NCBI GenBank assembly: GCA_030686995.1
Contig: CM060697.1
Span: 102,919,272 to 102,983,271 of the forward strand
Direction: 5' to 3'
Length of the DNA: 64,000 nucleotides
From: Artemisia argyi
Taxonomy: Eukaryota; Streptophyta; Magnoliopsida; Asterales; Asteraceae
Of the stretch, positions 1 to 13,658 are shown one piece after another. The translations under genes were made by a program, and so were the position numbers. Below the pieces are notes generated by a model. It was given only the letters and a program-made list of their open reading frames with translations. It searched no databases and was not told the origin of the DNA. The first letter of the stretch is position 1. Each line of letters opens with the position of its first letter.

Positions 1-1367
1 ACTTGAAAGCACAAATGTTGTTAATAGATCTATTGCGTTGACACCCCCATCTAGGTAAGTAATGCTTACTTGACCGGTAGTACAGGTCAAACGAACGCAT
101 ATCATTTGAAGAACTTTGGGTGTTTGGCAAGACACCTACATGGGCATACTTAAATACATACCGAATACGTTAAGCCTTCTGGGTCATGAGCTTAATTAGT
201 GCACTTGCAATACTTCTTTTGTGACATTGTATTTGTTATAATGGTTATACACGAAAATCTTGTGGTCCACTTTTACAATTATTTAAACTATGAACTCACC
301 AATGTTATGTTGACATTTTTATCACGTATTTCTCAGGTTCGTAAGTTGCTTGGTTTGGTATACATAGAGTCCATTCTAGTGTCGCCGTTGGCAGTTACAT
401 TTACGAGATTTTCTGCATGGAACTAATACAATTGATTATTTTTTCAAAAACTATCTTTATTGTTGTGAAACTTGAGAACTTGTTGTATTCAAAACTTTAT
501 GTTGTTTTAATGAATCAAACAATGTATTTTTAAAACGGCTCATATAGAGGTCGTTCTTTATATCTTGTCTTTGTGCTATGAACGTCACGCCTTCGGTTAC
601 CTTTCCACTGTGACATTTTGGGGGTGTGACATGTAATTTATGTAGTACTCTATGTGTATTGATCTACCTAAATCAGGTCATCTATTGATTAATTTTATGT
701 TCAAGCTATTAAGTTATTATTCAAGTTATGTATTATGTTTACGTTATTTTCTAGCAGATCAAAAGTAGTCAGGGGTAAAAGTGTATGTAAAAAATGAGAA
801 AAGAACATATGGAATGCCATCCTGCTATTGTTTTAAGTCAAGAAAGAGTCGGAAAAGCAAAATAAACGAGCATTGTTTAGTTAGTATGTCTTTCGAGTTT
901 ATTGACTTAGCAGTACGCAAAATGTAATTGTTTAGATAATTAGCTTGCCACTAGTAAAATTCTCATATCCCATAACCCGTATTCCTTACATGAAGCCTTA
1001 CGTTACAACCCTTTGTAAAAACCTCTTTGATAGTAGACTCTAGGTGCTTACTCTAAAGTGGTGGATGTTTGATCAGTTATCAAGCCTATGGTTAATCTAC
1101 ACACTATGACATGGTAAGTGAGTGAATTTTCCATCTCCATATGTTATATCATTTGTATACACCCGAGAGATGTGAGTATCCAAACATTTATTATATAAGG
1201 TGTTAGTCTTATAAGTCCATTCTTGAAACTCTCAAAAGTTTATTGTCAAACGAGTTGTGTCGTGATTTATTTCTATACTAATGCTAAAATACCCCTAAAT
1301 TTTAATATTGTCTAAGTTAAAAGCACATTTTCTTGAGGATAAGCAAATCCAAGTGTAGGGATATCGG
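1..1367. other. Intergenic, no gene recognised
   Basis: AT-rich sequence with many stop codons on both strands. No exon with a family signature, no splice-linked frame and no terminal repeat could be supported. The few short open frames look like chance. Confidence 0.5.
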
Positions 1368-2672
1368 ATGAGGTGCAAAATCATATTATTTTCAGGGGTC
1401 ATTTATCCCTTAATGTAATGCACATTGTATTATTTATGGCCCTAAATCCTTTCTTTTTGAGTTTTAGATGTTTGGAAATGATTTTTCTGGAAATGTGCGA
1501 AACCCAGGCTCATTTAGACGAAGAACGGAAGAAAAATACAATTTCTGTGTTGTAACCGGCATCTCTGATGTCGTCACCAAAAGTGCCCAGAAAGTGAGAT
1601 TTTGAAGTGTCTTCTGTTGGGTTAGTGTGTGGAGACGGGCATTGTGACGCCGTCACAATCCCTTAGTGACGTTGTCATACCACACAACCTGACGCCGTCG
1701 CACTATGGCTGTGGAGAAAAACCCTAACCTGATTGATGACGTGACAACATCACATCTATAACTTGATGCCATCACAACCCGAAAGTGTATATTTACTTTT
1801 CCCTTTTTTTCACATTTTTGTGTGGAATTATCGAGAGATAAACCCTATACGATTTTCAACTCTTTATCAAAGCTTTTTAGACTCAAATTTCATATGTATT
1901 GAAGGGACAAGTATTTTGTTTAATCATTCAAGTCATGTTTATCATTAATTGTTTGATTGTGTATTGTGCTTGTTTCTCCGCTGCTATGCTATGCTAAATT
2001 CACTTCTTAGGGTTTTGCAGGAAAATTATTAGTTTATAATTCTGCTTCCTATCGATTCTTTGTTCGATTCTTTGCTTATAATAGATGTTCTATGATACCT
2101 GATTGACATCCATCCCCCTAGATAATCGTCGAGAACGCATGCTAGAAACCTGGATAACTTGTGATGTTAGTTTCCTCGCCCCTCTAGTTAGTAGTATAGT
2201 AATTAGATGGCCTCTGTATAATGCATGTCCCTCTAGCTTAAGCCATCGCATGATATTAGTTAGAACCGTTATATAGGAATCATAGGCATTTGATCATTCA
2301 AGGAAGTGATAATTGATAGGTATAATTAGATATTTAGCAAGGAGTAGTGCACCCTAGGTAAATATACTTTTACCTCTCATTGATTTACACCAAATATCTC
2401 TTCTTCTCTATTTAATCTTCTCTCAATTTTGGATTAGTATTAGTTAAAACAAACTCCCTCAAAACCCTGATTATTTACTTGCTTTCATAAAAATATTAAA
2501 ATACCAAAAAGAATCTTCCCTCGTCTTTAGATCATTAGACATACATTTCGAGTCTACCTCACTATTCCCATAGAGAATGACCAATCCTCCGCACATACCT
2601 ATACTACACTACAACGGTTGGGTACACTGCCTAGGGGGGTTGTAAAACTTCTGTGTTACAATCGCCGCATCA
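1368..2672 (+). repeat. 1.3-kb solo-LTR-like repeat, copy A
   Basis: This stretch is related over its whole length to 30390-31732 on the opposite strand. Both begin with a GATGAGG-type start followed by GGGGTCATTTA-like sequence. Both contain TGACGCCGTCA-type motifs in the first third (here about 1636-1760, mostly degenerate). Both end with a conserved block reading TACACTGCCT followed by a G-rich GGGTTGTAA. The right end here, CCGCATCA, would pair with a TGATG-type start, as in an LTR, but the first base of the start is not T and I see no clean 5-bp target duplication or primer-binding site. A solo LTR or non-autonomous LTR relic is inferred. Confidence 0.5.
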
Positions 2673-3409
2673 AATTTCTTCCCAGGATTCGACCTCAAAG
2701 AACAGAACTTTATGTAGCATATACAAAGTTCACATGAAAATCAATGTTTGCATTTTGTATATATTAAAATTTTATCAGATTTTGTTATGTCTAGTATAGA
2801 AGCAAAGACACCCTTTTATAGTTAAGTTTTGGGCGGTTATAAACCAACCAACATGACTGTTGGTTCCCTCCAAAACTAACCAACACAACTCTTCATCATA
2901 CATGTTGGAAATAACTATCAAATAAAATAACTGTAAACACTAAAAAGACATATTTAACTGTTTTTTATTAATGCGATAAAAACCATGATGAGTTTATTTT
3001 CAAATCAATTGATGCAAAGGTGCAAAGTACTAAGTGCTATGATTAATTAAATATATAATATATAGATATAATATAAACCAAACTAACCTTTCATTAATTC
3101 CCTCCAAAAACCTCCCAAAAGACTTTCAAACATTTAAATACAATTGCACTTATTAACCCACTTTAATTTCTCTTCTCTCACCACATACATATAGTACACA
3201 AAAGTTGTTGATAAAACCATAAGTGACAATATTAATAGATACTACCACCAGTCTCACATAATATGTTAATACAAATAATGTCCAAAAGTGTTATTTTTAT
3301 TTTTCGACATCTCTACGTTTTGATAATAACAAAATGTAAAAACGTCTTAGGTCAAAATTAACGTAAGCAAGTTTTTAATCGTAATATTCCATTTCGACGT
3401 AAATCACTT

Positions 3410-3680
3410 AAGGTGAGAACAAACAAATTTACAATTTGACAAATAGTCAAAGAATTAAATTTTTATTCAAAGACTTCACAATTTTAATGTGACAAAACAT
3501 TTTTACATTTTTAAGGTGAGAACAAACAAATTTACAATTTGAGAACAAACAAATTTACAATTCAAAGACTTCACATTTTTAAGGTGAGAACAAACAAATT
3601 TACAATTTGACAAATGGTCAAAGAATTAAATTTTTATTCAAAGACTTCACATTTTTAATGTGACAAAACATTTTTTCAAA
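3410..3680. repeat. Irregular tandem repeat, AT-rich
   Basis: A unit of about 95 bp, starting AAGGTGAGAACAAACAAATT and ending in GTGACAAAACATTTTT, occurs at about 3410-3503 and 3581-3676. One or two truncated copies lie between. The copies differ by a few bases, which points to unequal recombination or replication slippage. No coding frame runs through it. Confidence 0.75.
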
Positions 3681-3745
3681 TATAAATTTTAACAATTGTT
3701 TTTGAATTAAAAAAGAAATGTTTAATTAGGAAAAATAAGTTCAAA

Positions 3746-4699
3746 TACTGTAACAGCTATTTTTCCCCTAAAACAACTCAAAACATCCCCAAATAGACCT
3801 TCACCACTTAAAACAAAAAGATGGGCATTTTTGTCTTGGACGGTACCACTAAACCTGAGGGTACCATTAAATTTAATGGTACTGTCTGGCATTTAACGGT
3901 ATCATTTTCTATAAATACTGGACTATTTTATAGTTCTAAGGCACCAATTTTCACATTTTTTTTTGAGTTAAATCCTTCTCTTCCAATCTTGATTTTTTTG
4001 ATCATTTAGTTAGTTTATTTTTTGTTTAAGAGTGATCCAATCATTCAACCAAGTGATCATCTTCATTCTTCTACTAGTGCAAGAGAAGAACACACTGTAT
4101 CGAGAAGATACAAAGTGTTGTATTATTAGTTTAGTGCACTTGTAACACTTGTTACGTACTTGTTGTATATTGTTATACATCAAGATATTTGTCATTGTAT
4201 TTAGTTAGATTGTGTTGATAGTGTGTAGATCGGGTAGATCGAGTGTAGATTGGAAGGATCTTGTGAAGATCGAGTAGATATCATTAGTTGTGTGACTTGT
4301 GAGAGGATCGGGTAGATCGTGAGTGAGATTGGTATTAGCTAGATTAGTACTTGACATCTAGCTTAGTGTCGAAAATTGTGATAAGCAACATTGTATGGTT
4401 TTCTCCTCTTGAAGGGAGTTTGTTGACATAGTGCTTAGAACTCTCGAGTTAGGTACTTGGGGAGTAGAGTAAGGCGAAGAGGAGCTTTGTTACCGAACCA
4501 CGATAAATCTCGGTGTCTTTGCTTGATCTTTCCATCTCTCACTTTTTATATTTCATAGTTATTTTACTTTTGTATTGTTATAATTGTGTTCATATTACAA
4601 TTGATTGATTTCACCGAAACTCGAATCAAAGTTTTTCAAAAATAGTAATTATAACGACTTAAAAACGTTAAAACTATTCAACCCCTTCTAGTTTTTCAC
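3746..4699 (+). repeat. Possible Ty1/copia-type solo LTR or promoter-bearing relic
   Basis: The segment starts with TGTAACAG and ends TTTTCACA (TG...CA). It contains a TATAAATA box near 3911 and repeated GTAGATCGGGTAGATCGAG-like sequence at 4220-4320. Its last third resembles the 3' portion of long plant copia LTRs as I know them. No matching 5-bp duplication was found, so this is tentative. Confidence 0.3.
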
Positions 4700-4819
4700 A
4701 TAATAGAATAATTAAATATTTTAAATGAAAATCAAAGATAGTATACAAATTTGCTCCTCGTTAAGAATAAATTGTAATTTTATGACAACATTGATAATAA
4801 GTATAGACAATGATATGCT

Positions 4820-5706
4820 TTATGTGTCGCTTGAAGATGTATGAGCAGCAAGCCACCTATCCACAATGACCATAGTTTCTTCAGGCTTGTACAATGCCAC
4901 TGAATGACCCGCACCCTACACAGTACAAAAGATTTGTTTATTACCGGTTCTAATATATGGTTAACTTTTTGTTTCTAAAAAATATTATATACATCTCAGT
5001 ATCATCCTTTCACTCTAATTTTAAGTGATTGTCATATTGGAGCATACTAATTTACTCATTCCATTCAGTGGGTAGTATGCATATATATCGGCAGAATTAA
5101 GCTTCGTTTAGTGACTACAGTTTAGTTAATACTATCTAATTGGCTAGTGTTTCAAGATAATCAAAATAATATGTGTCAATAAATATGGCTTGAGATCGAC
5201 TTGAGATTTATGATTCTTGCCTTTATAGTTGCATAAGTTAACGAGTATTCATTCTTGGCATACGTCATCTCATACCTGCAAAAAACACAAATTGTGTGCT
5301 TAGCTACTAATAAATCATAACCTTCATACATAAAGGCATTACTTAAATATACAACCTAACTTTGAGCTTACCCGCCAATCTGAATACCATTATACCATGG
5401 ATCCCATGCCCTTTCAATGGGAAGATCAAGGGACGTTATCCATTCCTCTGTGCCCACATATGGAGTTGTCATATCATGATCGCCACTGTGAATTGGTGTA
5501 TATAGAGTGATATATAAGTTATCATCATCCCCAAACTACATATCTTCAAAAAAATCATACATGTACAAAGATTTCTAATAATGCTAGTCCTATTTATTCT
5601 ATATTTTAATCAATTCTTATAAATAGTTAAGATAATGTTTAATATGAGATGTAAAAATGTTTTAATATCTATAACCTTTTACAAAATGACAAGAATCTAC
5701 AATTTT

Positions 5707-5745
<39 letters not shown>

Positions 5746-8700
5746 TGAGTTAGGGTTTCATATTAAGAAATAGTAAACCATATCTCAAAATGATAATGTC
5801 AAATAATTCTCAACCACTATAAAGATGCCGTTAAAAGATAGATAGAAATTGATGCAGGAGCATCCCATGCCTCGAATCATTTGGTTGCATATCTCGAGTT
5901 TTAAGCAAGTTATTTTGTTTCCTTATATGTTTATTTAATATGTTTTTTAATAATAGAATGGATAAGAATTATATTCCTACTCAATTCTCGTTCCTAGAAG
6001 ATAGGGATTTTGTGGGTCGGGTTTTATTTTGTTGCCTATAAAGTAAGGCTTTGACAGTGCAAGTTTTCAGTTTTTGTGATAATAAATCAAGAACCCTTTG
6101 GGTGACTTTTCTTATTGGTGTTTTGTTTCTCTTGTTCTTTGGCCATTGACTATAGATCCGCATCATTTGGTATCAAGAGCCTCAGGTGTCAAAATGGTGG
6201 GGCGTGGTAGACCTCCTCGTAACGCTCGCAGAAACGCCGGTCGAGGCAGCGATGTCGAACAGAGAGACCCACGCGATATTGAGATTGAACGCCTGCAACA
6301 GAGAATCAGAGACCTCGAAATCCAACACGAGATTCGGGATGAGGAAACTGCATCGAACACAAGCGACTGGGAAGAGGAGGAGAACCCTTTTGGTGCACAT
6401 CGTCAGAATCTTCGTGGGATGAACCGTGATGACCCTTTGCGCAACTTTGGAATGAAGATAGAGATTCCAGAGTTTGTGGGAAAGGCACATCCCGATGAGT
6501 TTATTGATTGGTTGAGTACGGTAGAAAGAATTTTTGACATGCGGGATGTTCCCGAGAAATTGAAAGTGAAACTTGTTGCTATTAAACTGCGTAAATCAGC
6601 ATCGCTGTGGTGGGATCATGTGAAGAATCAGCGCGTGAAGGATGGGAAGTCCAAAGTGGAGACATGGGCCAAGATGAAGAAACAATTGCGGGCGAAATTT
6701 CTTCCTGTTAATCATAGACAAGAAGCTTTTATAGAATACCACAATTTTTCACAACAAGCTTCATCACCTGTTGAGCATTTTATTGCCGAATTTGACCGAC
6801 TTCGCATGAGGTGCGATGTGGACGAAGAAGAGGAACAAGTAATTGCTCGGTTTTTAGGCGCTCTTCAGCCGAATATTGCTGATGTAGTCCATTTGCAACA
6901 ATATTTGACATATGAGGATGTATGTCGGTTGGCCCTTAAAGTTGAAAAACAACAAAAAAACCGGGTACGAGCAACAACCAGTCGTGTCACGAACCCCTCA
7001 CGGCTACCACCAGTAGCAAATAGCACGAAACCATCTTCTTCAAAACAGGCTGATGTCGGGATTGGTACTACAGGAAACCCCACTAACTCGCGAGTTCTAC
7101 GTTGTTTTAAGTGCCAGGGGTTGGGACACATCGCGAGGGAATGTCCAAACAAACAGCTGGTCACAATTTTGGATGATACTACACCTGTATATGACACAGA
7201 AAACGACGAGGACATGGTCCAGGAAATTGACGAACTCGTGTATGCTGACCAGGGAGAAGCTTTGGTGACTCAACGTGTCTTGAATGTGAATGTGGTCAAA
7301 ACCGGTGATGATACGTCATGGCTTCGAAACAATATCTTCCGTTCTAAATGTACGACTAAAGGTAAAGTTTGTACTGTAATCATTGATGGGGGAAGCTATG
7401 ACAACATGGTGGCAACAAGTATGGTCGAGAAGCTTGGCCTCGATGTACAAGATCACCCGGACCCTTATCAGCTCACTTGGCTAAAAAAAAAGGGAGTTTC
7501 ATCAAGGTTAGTAAACGTTGTCTTGTTCAATTTTCAATAGGAAAGAAATATAATGATGAGGTCTGGTGTGAAGTAATTCCCATGGATGCGTGCCACATCC
7601 TGTTGGGACGACCGTGGCAATATGATCGCAAGGCTAAACATGACGGATTTTTGAATACATATAGCTTTAGAAAGGAGGGTCTAAATATTGTGTTAGTGCC
7701 ACTTGATACTCGCCAGAATGCTGATGCCCATATTCTTACCAAATCGCAACTGGTAGGGTTAACAAAACTTAATCCTCAATTAAGCATGCTTACTTTAGTA
7801 ATCACCGAGGCAAATCCGGTTGCACCGCTAATTCCAGACTTAGTCCAACCTTTACTATCTCAGTTTCAGGATGTGTTTCCCGATGACATCCCAACCGGTC
7901 TACCGCTAATGAGAGACATACAACATTGCATTGATTTCATTCCGGGTTCTACTATCCCGAACAAGCCGGCGTATCGCATGAATCCCAAAGAGTTTGAGGA
8001 GTTACATAAACAGGTCAATGAATTACTTGAGAAGGGTTTAATACGCGAAAGCATGAGCCCGTGTGCCGTCCCGGCCTTGTTGGTCCCGAAACACGGTGGT
8101 ACTTTTCGCATGTGTATAGACAGCCGAGCCGTCAACAAAATAACAATAAAATATCGGTTTCCTATTCCTCGTTTTGACGATCTAATTGATCAGTTACATG
8201 GGGCGAGAATTTTCTCCAAGATTGATTTACGAAGTGGGTACCATCAGATTCGCATGCGTCCTGGGGATGAGTGGAAGACAACTTTTAAGACACGTGAGGG
8301 GTTGTATGAATGGATGGTAATGCCATTCGGTTTATCAAATGCTCCGAGCACTTTCATGCGTCTCATGAACCATGTCTTTAAACCGTTTATTGGTCGTTTC
8401 GTTGTCGTTTATTTTGATGACATTTTGGTTTACAGTCGGGATACCACGCAACATTTGTCAGATCTACAGCAAGTTTTCTGTGTTTTGCGGGAACAAAAAC
8501 TATACGCCAACGAAAAAAAGTGTCATTTTCTTGCTAATGAGGTTATCTTTCTTGGTTATTTGGTTTCAGAAGAGGGCATTCGGATGGATGCCACAAAGAT
8601 CGAAGCAATTACGAGTTGGCCTACACCAACTACGATACATGATATTCGTAGTTTTCATGGATTAGCATCTTTTTACCGACGTTTTATTCGCAATTTTAGT

Positions 8701-11700
8701 AGTATCATTGCGCCCATGACGGAATGCATGAAGGGGGGCAAGTTTAAGTGGACCAAAGAAGTTGATAAAGCGTTTGCCGAACTAAAACAACGGGTCACAC
8801 AAGCACCCGTGTTAGCCCTTCCTAACTTTGATGAAGTATTTCAGGTGGAGTGTAACGCATCTGGGCTTGGTATAGGGGGAGTTTTGAGTCAAAATCAAAG
8901 GCCAATCGCATTTTTCAGTGAAAATTTTAATGAAGCTCGCCGCAAATATTCCACTTACGATAAGGAATTCTACGCGATCGTTAGAAGCTTGGATTATTGG
9001 CGGCATTATTTATTGTCTGCTGAGTTTGTTCTCTTTTCTGACCATGAAGCTCTAAAATACATCAACGGCCAGCATAAACTCAGTCCTCGCCATGCCAAGT
9101 GGGTGGAATTTCTACAAGCATATTCGTTCACAATCCGTCATAAAGCAGGGTCTGCCAACGTTGTTGCTGATGCTTTGAGCCGCCGACATGTTCTTACCTC
9201 ATCATTACAAATTCAGGTACCGGGTTTTGATACTTTTCGTGACTTATACCAGGATGATCCAGATTTTCGTACCATTTGGAGCTCTTGTGCTACTACACCC
9301 TTTCGGGATTTTTCGAAACAGAATGGATACCTATTTAAAGGTCGACGGGTTTGCATTCCAATGTGTTCTCTTCGGGACTCAATTATTCTGGAAAGTCATG
9401 CGGGGGGTTTAGCCGGACACTTTGGACGAGACAAAACACTCGCTTTAATCCGTGATCGTTTTTATTGGCCTAAAATGGAACGGGACATTTCACGTATCAT
9501 TAAACGATGTCGTGTTTGCCATGTTGCAAAGACGCAACATACTAATGCGGGTTTGTACACTCCACTGCCTGTTCCCGCAGCCCCATGGGAGGATGTCAGT
9601 TTGGATTTTGTTATGGGTTTGCCTCGCACCCAACGTCACAAGGACTCGATTATGGTTGTCGTTGACAGGTTTTCTAAAATGGCCCATTTTGTGCCATGTT
9701 CTAAAACATACGATGCGAGTCAAGTTGCACGGTTATATTTTGCTGAAATTGTGAGACTTCACGGTGTGCCAAAAACACTCACGTCGGATCGGGATGTCAA
9801 GTTTGTAAGTCATTTTTGGCGCACACTTTGGACTCGTATGGGTTCAAAATTACAATTTAGCAGTTCACACCATCCTCAAACCGACGGACAAACGGAGGTC
9901 ACTAATAGAAGTTTAGGAAATTTGTTGCGTAGTCTGGTAGGTGATAATCCGAAACAATGGGATCTTACATTGCCCCAAGCTGAATTCGCTTATAATAGGT
10001 CCACTAATCGCACGACGGGGAGGAGTCCATTTTTTATTGTGTATGGACGAGAGCCAATTACCCCGCTAGATTTGGCGCCAATTCCAATCACGGAACGGAT
10101 TAGTGTTGAGGGAGATGACCGATCTGCAGAGATTAAAGAACTTCATGCACAAGTGCGAGACACTATTATTAAAAACACTGAAAAATATCAAGCTCAAGCC
10201 AACAAACATCGTAAGCAGGTTGTGTACAAGGAAGGAGATCTCGTTTGGATTCACTTGCGTAAAGAGAGGTTCCCAGCAGGTCGTTTTGGCAAATTGCAGG
10301 CTCGTGCTGATGGTCCTTTTCGGGTTCTCAAACGGATTAATGACAACGCGTATAAAATTGAACTCCCTGGGCATTACAATGTGTCGGCTACCTTCAATGT
10401 TGCTGATTTATCTCCGTATGAGGGTGATTCAGACGACGACCTTAAATCAGGGGTGCCTCCTTTTCAAGACTGGGATGATGATGCAGGAGCATCCCATGCC
10501 TCGAATCATTTGGTTGCATATCTCGAGTTTTAAGCAAGTTATTTTGTTTCCTTATATGTTTATTTAATATGTTTTTTAATAACAGAATGGATAGGAATTA
10601 TATTCCTACTCAATTCTCGTTCCTAGAAGATAGGGATTTTGTGGGTCGGGTTTTATTTTGTTGCCTATAAAGTAAGGCTTTGACAGTGCAAGTTTTCAGT
10701 TTTTGTGATAATAAATCAAGAACCCTTTGGGTGACTTTTCTTATTGGTGTTTTGTTTCTCTTGTTCTTTGGCCATTGACTATAGATCCGCATCAGTAATC
10801 GCATCTGTAAGAGTATTTGTAGTACCTTAGGATCAAAATTCGACAACTTTTCGTAGCAAGTTGTTTATAATAGATGATACTGCTGAAGATGTCATATGAG
10901 TAAAACATGGTGTCGTTCTTATATAAATAGAAATGAATAGTTTCATTCGTCTTTTCCCATGTCTCTATAGTTCCCTACAAAAGACAAATCATGAAAAGTA
11001 TTGGTACATCAGAGTAGAGTAAAGGATTCGTTATGCGATGTGGGTAGAATAATAACATTTAACTTCACAAAATGTTAAAAAAAATGGATCAATCACAAGT
11101 AAAGGACTTAAATCATGCAGAAATGGGTGGATGTGAATTTTGAGTTTATCTATGGACCTTCCAATATGGATGCAAAAATCTGTTAAGCTCAACTACAACA
11201 AATTGGCTGACCAAATTATATCCATCTCCATTAAATTATAAGATACAATTGTTAACCCAAACAGGGGTGAACACAAAAACCGTAGACATAATCGAAACCA
11301 AAAAAGCCAAAAAAATGGCACCAAAAAACCAAACCAATTAAAAAACCGATGGAAGTTGTTTTGATTTTTAGAGAAACCGAATGTTTGGGGTTGTTTTCGG
11401 TTTAATACGAGAAACCGAGCCGATAGAACCGCCCCGCCCCACCTTTATATATCTTTCATAACTTTCGAAAATAAAACTATCAATATAAAGGATTTGTCAC
11501 TTGATGATTTAAACAAATGGTTTGATATATCTTTTTGGACAATTGCACTTCTTTCGTAAAATGATAGGACTTGCATTTCATACTTTTTTAAATGATTATA
11601 TGTTTGTTTTATACAGTACTTTATTTGATAGTTTCTTATTGTTATATTGTGCTACTGTTAATCTCCTTTGTATGATTTTGTTTGGAAACTTAATATTTAT

Positions 11701-11870
11701 GTTCGATGAAAACTTTACTAGTTGTTATTTCTTTATGGTTAAAATCATGACGAAAAAAGTTAAGAGTTATAAGAGAACATAATTAACTAGTTTATCAATC
11801 GTTAAATCAAAAGGTAATACTAATACTCTACCACTAGCACTAGCACTACCACTACCACTAGCACTAGAAC

Positions 11871-11914
<44 letters not shown>

Positions 11915-11958
11915 ACTAGCACTAGCACAACTATAACTATAACTATAATAATAATAAC

Positions 11959-12009
<51 letters not shown>

Positions 12010-13593
12010 TTAAAAAAAACCGAAAAATCAAAACCATACGGTTTGAAATTTTCAAAAACCAAAATTTCTGGTTTAGGGTTTGATTTTAAACCAATAACCG
12101 TCTCATGCTCACCCCTACCAAACACCCTGTTTTCGAATCAAGACAATTTGCTAACTTCTTCATTATCGTGGTTTAAAATCCACAAAGTAAGCTTCTAAAC
12201 CTTTAATTCATGATTATAGACAATGGTCTTTAACAGTTTTTAATATTATCCATTACATTTGTTGAAATCATTGATTATATGTTCGTTTTTTAATATGAAC
12301 ACAAGATTAAGGGTTTATGATTAATTGGATGATTTGATCTAATTGTTGTAGTTGGATGACTAAGTTTATGCCTTTAGATCACTCGAAATACATTTCATTG
12401 GACTTTAACCGGTTAGATTTAGAGATTTAGATGCAAATTTGTGCGTTTGGATAAACAAGGCATGAACCCGTGTCCGTCACGAGGTTCGAAGTTTTTGAAA
12501 ATCACTGGATTACCTTGTCACAGGGTACAACACATGATAGGCATCTCATGAGATCTTTTTTGAAAATCACGGGATTGATTTTTCAAAAAGCTTCAACATG
12601 TTAAGATCTTTCTTCGGTATCATGCACAATTTGAAGACTACATTCGAGCTAAGTTGTAGATAAAAGATCAAGACCTTCGCTTTTCAAGTATGCTAATTTT
12701 GAGCTCAAGAATTAAAGATTAAAGTCAAGTTGATGCATTCAAATATATAAGTGTGCTACAAGGTCGTCCTCAACTATCATATGGAATTCTCAGCATTACG
12801 AGCTATAAAGCCACTAAAGACTTGAAGAATGTAAATTTAAATCTAGTTTATCATTACATAGGGGAGATATTTATCCTCAATTGTAACGATAATTTTACTA
12901 GAGTAGGATACGTGTGAAAATAGTTCATTATATAGAGACTAGTGTCGTAATTTGTTTATTCTTATGTTTGTAATAGCTATATATACCCCTTCTAGTCTTT
13001 GCCACCGGGGCGGGGGGGGGGGGGGGGGGGGGGGGTTGCAATATTACACTTTCATATTTACACAAATCTCACCAATTCTTTCCCCTCTCTCTAACTTACA
13101 CTCTCTTTCTCTCTAAAACTTTAATCCATAACATAGTTATTCGATCCAACAATTTTTTTTTTTTTTTTAAATTATTGGAAATCATAATCTAACTTTTGTA
13201 TCAGGGATGAGCACATAAAGCAGAATTTAACATCATGGTATTTTGGATTATTTATTATTATGTTGTGGTTTATAGGGACGGGTGCTGTCATAAGTATAAA
13301 GATTTGGTCGATTGTGTAAACTAAAGATGAGTCACGCTTTTAGAAAGTCAAGAAGTATAAAAGCAGAGATTTGGTAACAATTAAGTCTATATATTTTTGG
13401 GAAGAGGATCCTCTCAAGTTGGTAGGACAACTTGACTCAAGTTAAAAGATCATTAACTATTGGATTAAAATCAAAAGTCAAGATTAAAAGAGAAACCGAA
13501 TCATCTTGACTTTTGATTTTAATCCAATGGTTGAGGATCCTCTAACTTGAGTCAAGTTACTTGACAGAATCCTCTCCCATATTTTTGTCCATG

Positions 13594-13658
<65 letters not shown>

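Larger units (their letters stand above)
5850..10794 (+). mobile_element. Ty3/gypsy LTR retrotransposon, CRM-like, nearly full length
   Basis: Two 316-bp LTRs (5850-6165 and 10479-10794) have the perfect inverted ends TGATGC...GCATCA and differ at only two positions (T5954/C10583 and A5965/G10594, both transitions). The flanks GAAAT and GTAAT are a 5-bp duplication with one mismatch. A Met-tRNA-type primer site follows the left LTR. Order of domains: gag, zinc knuckle, protease, reverse transcriptase, RNase H, integrase, which is the Ty3/gypsy order. No chromodomain is visible, and the pol frame runs 55 bp into the 3' LTR, a known habit of the CRM clade; that clade assignment is my inference. 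The element sits antisense in the SCPL intron between exons 11 and 12. A frame break and an RNase H active-site change suggest this copy is not autonomous. Confidence 0.95.

Noticed and set aside
11870..12055. Tyr- and Leu-rich minus-strand frame
   Set aside because: It is translation of the ATA and AAT microsatellite in the hAT-like element.
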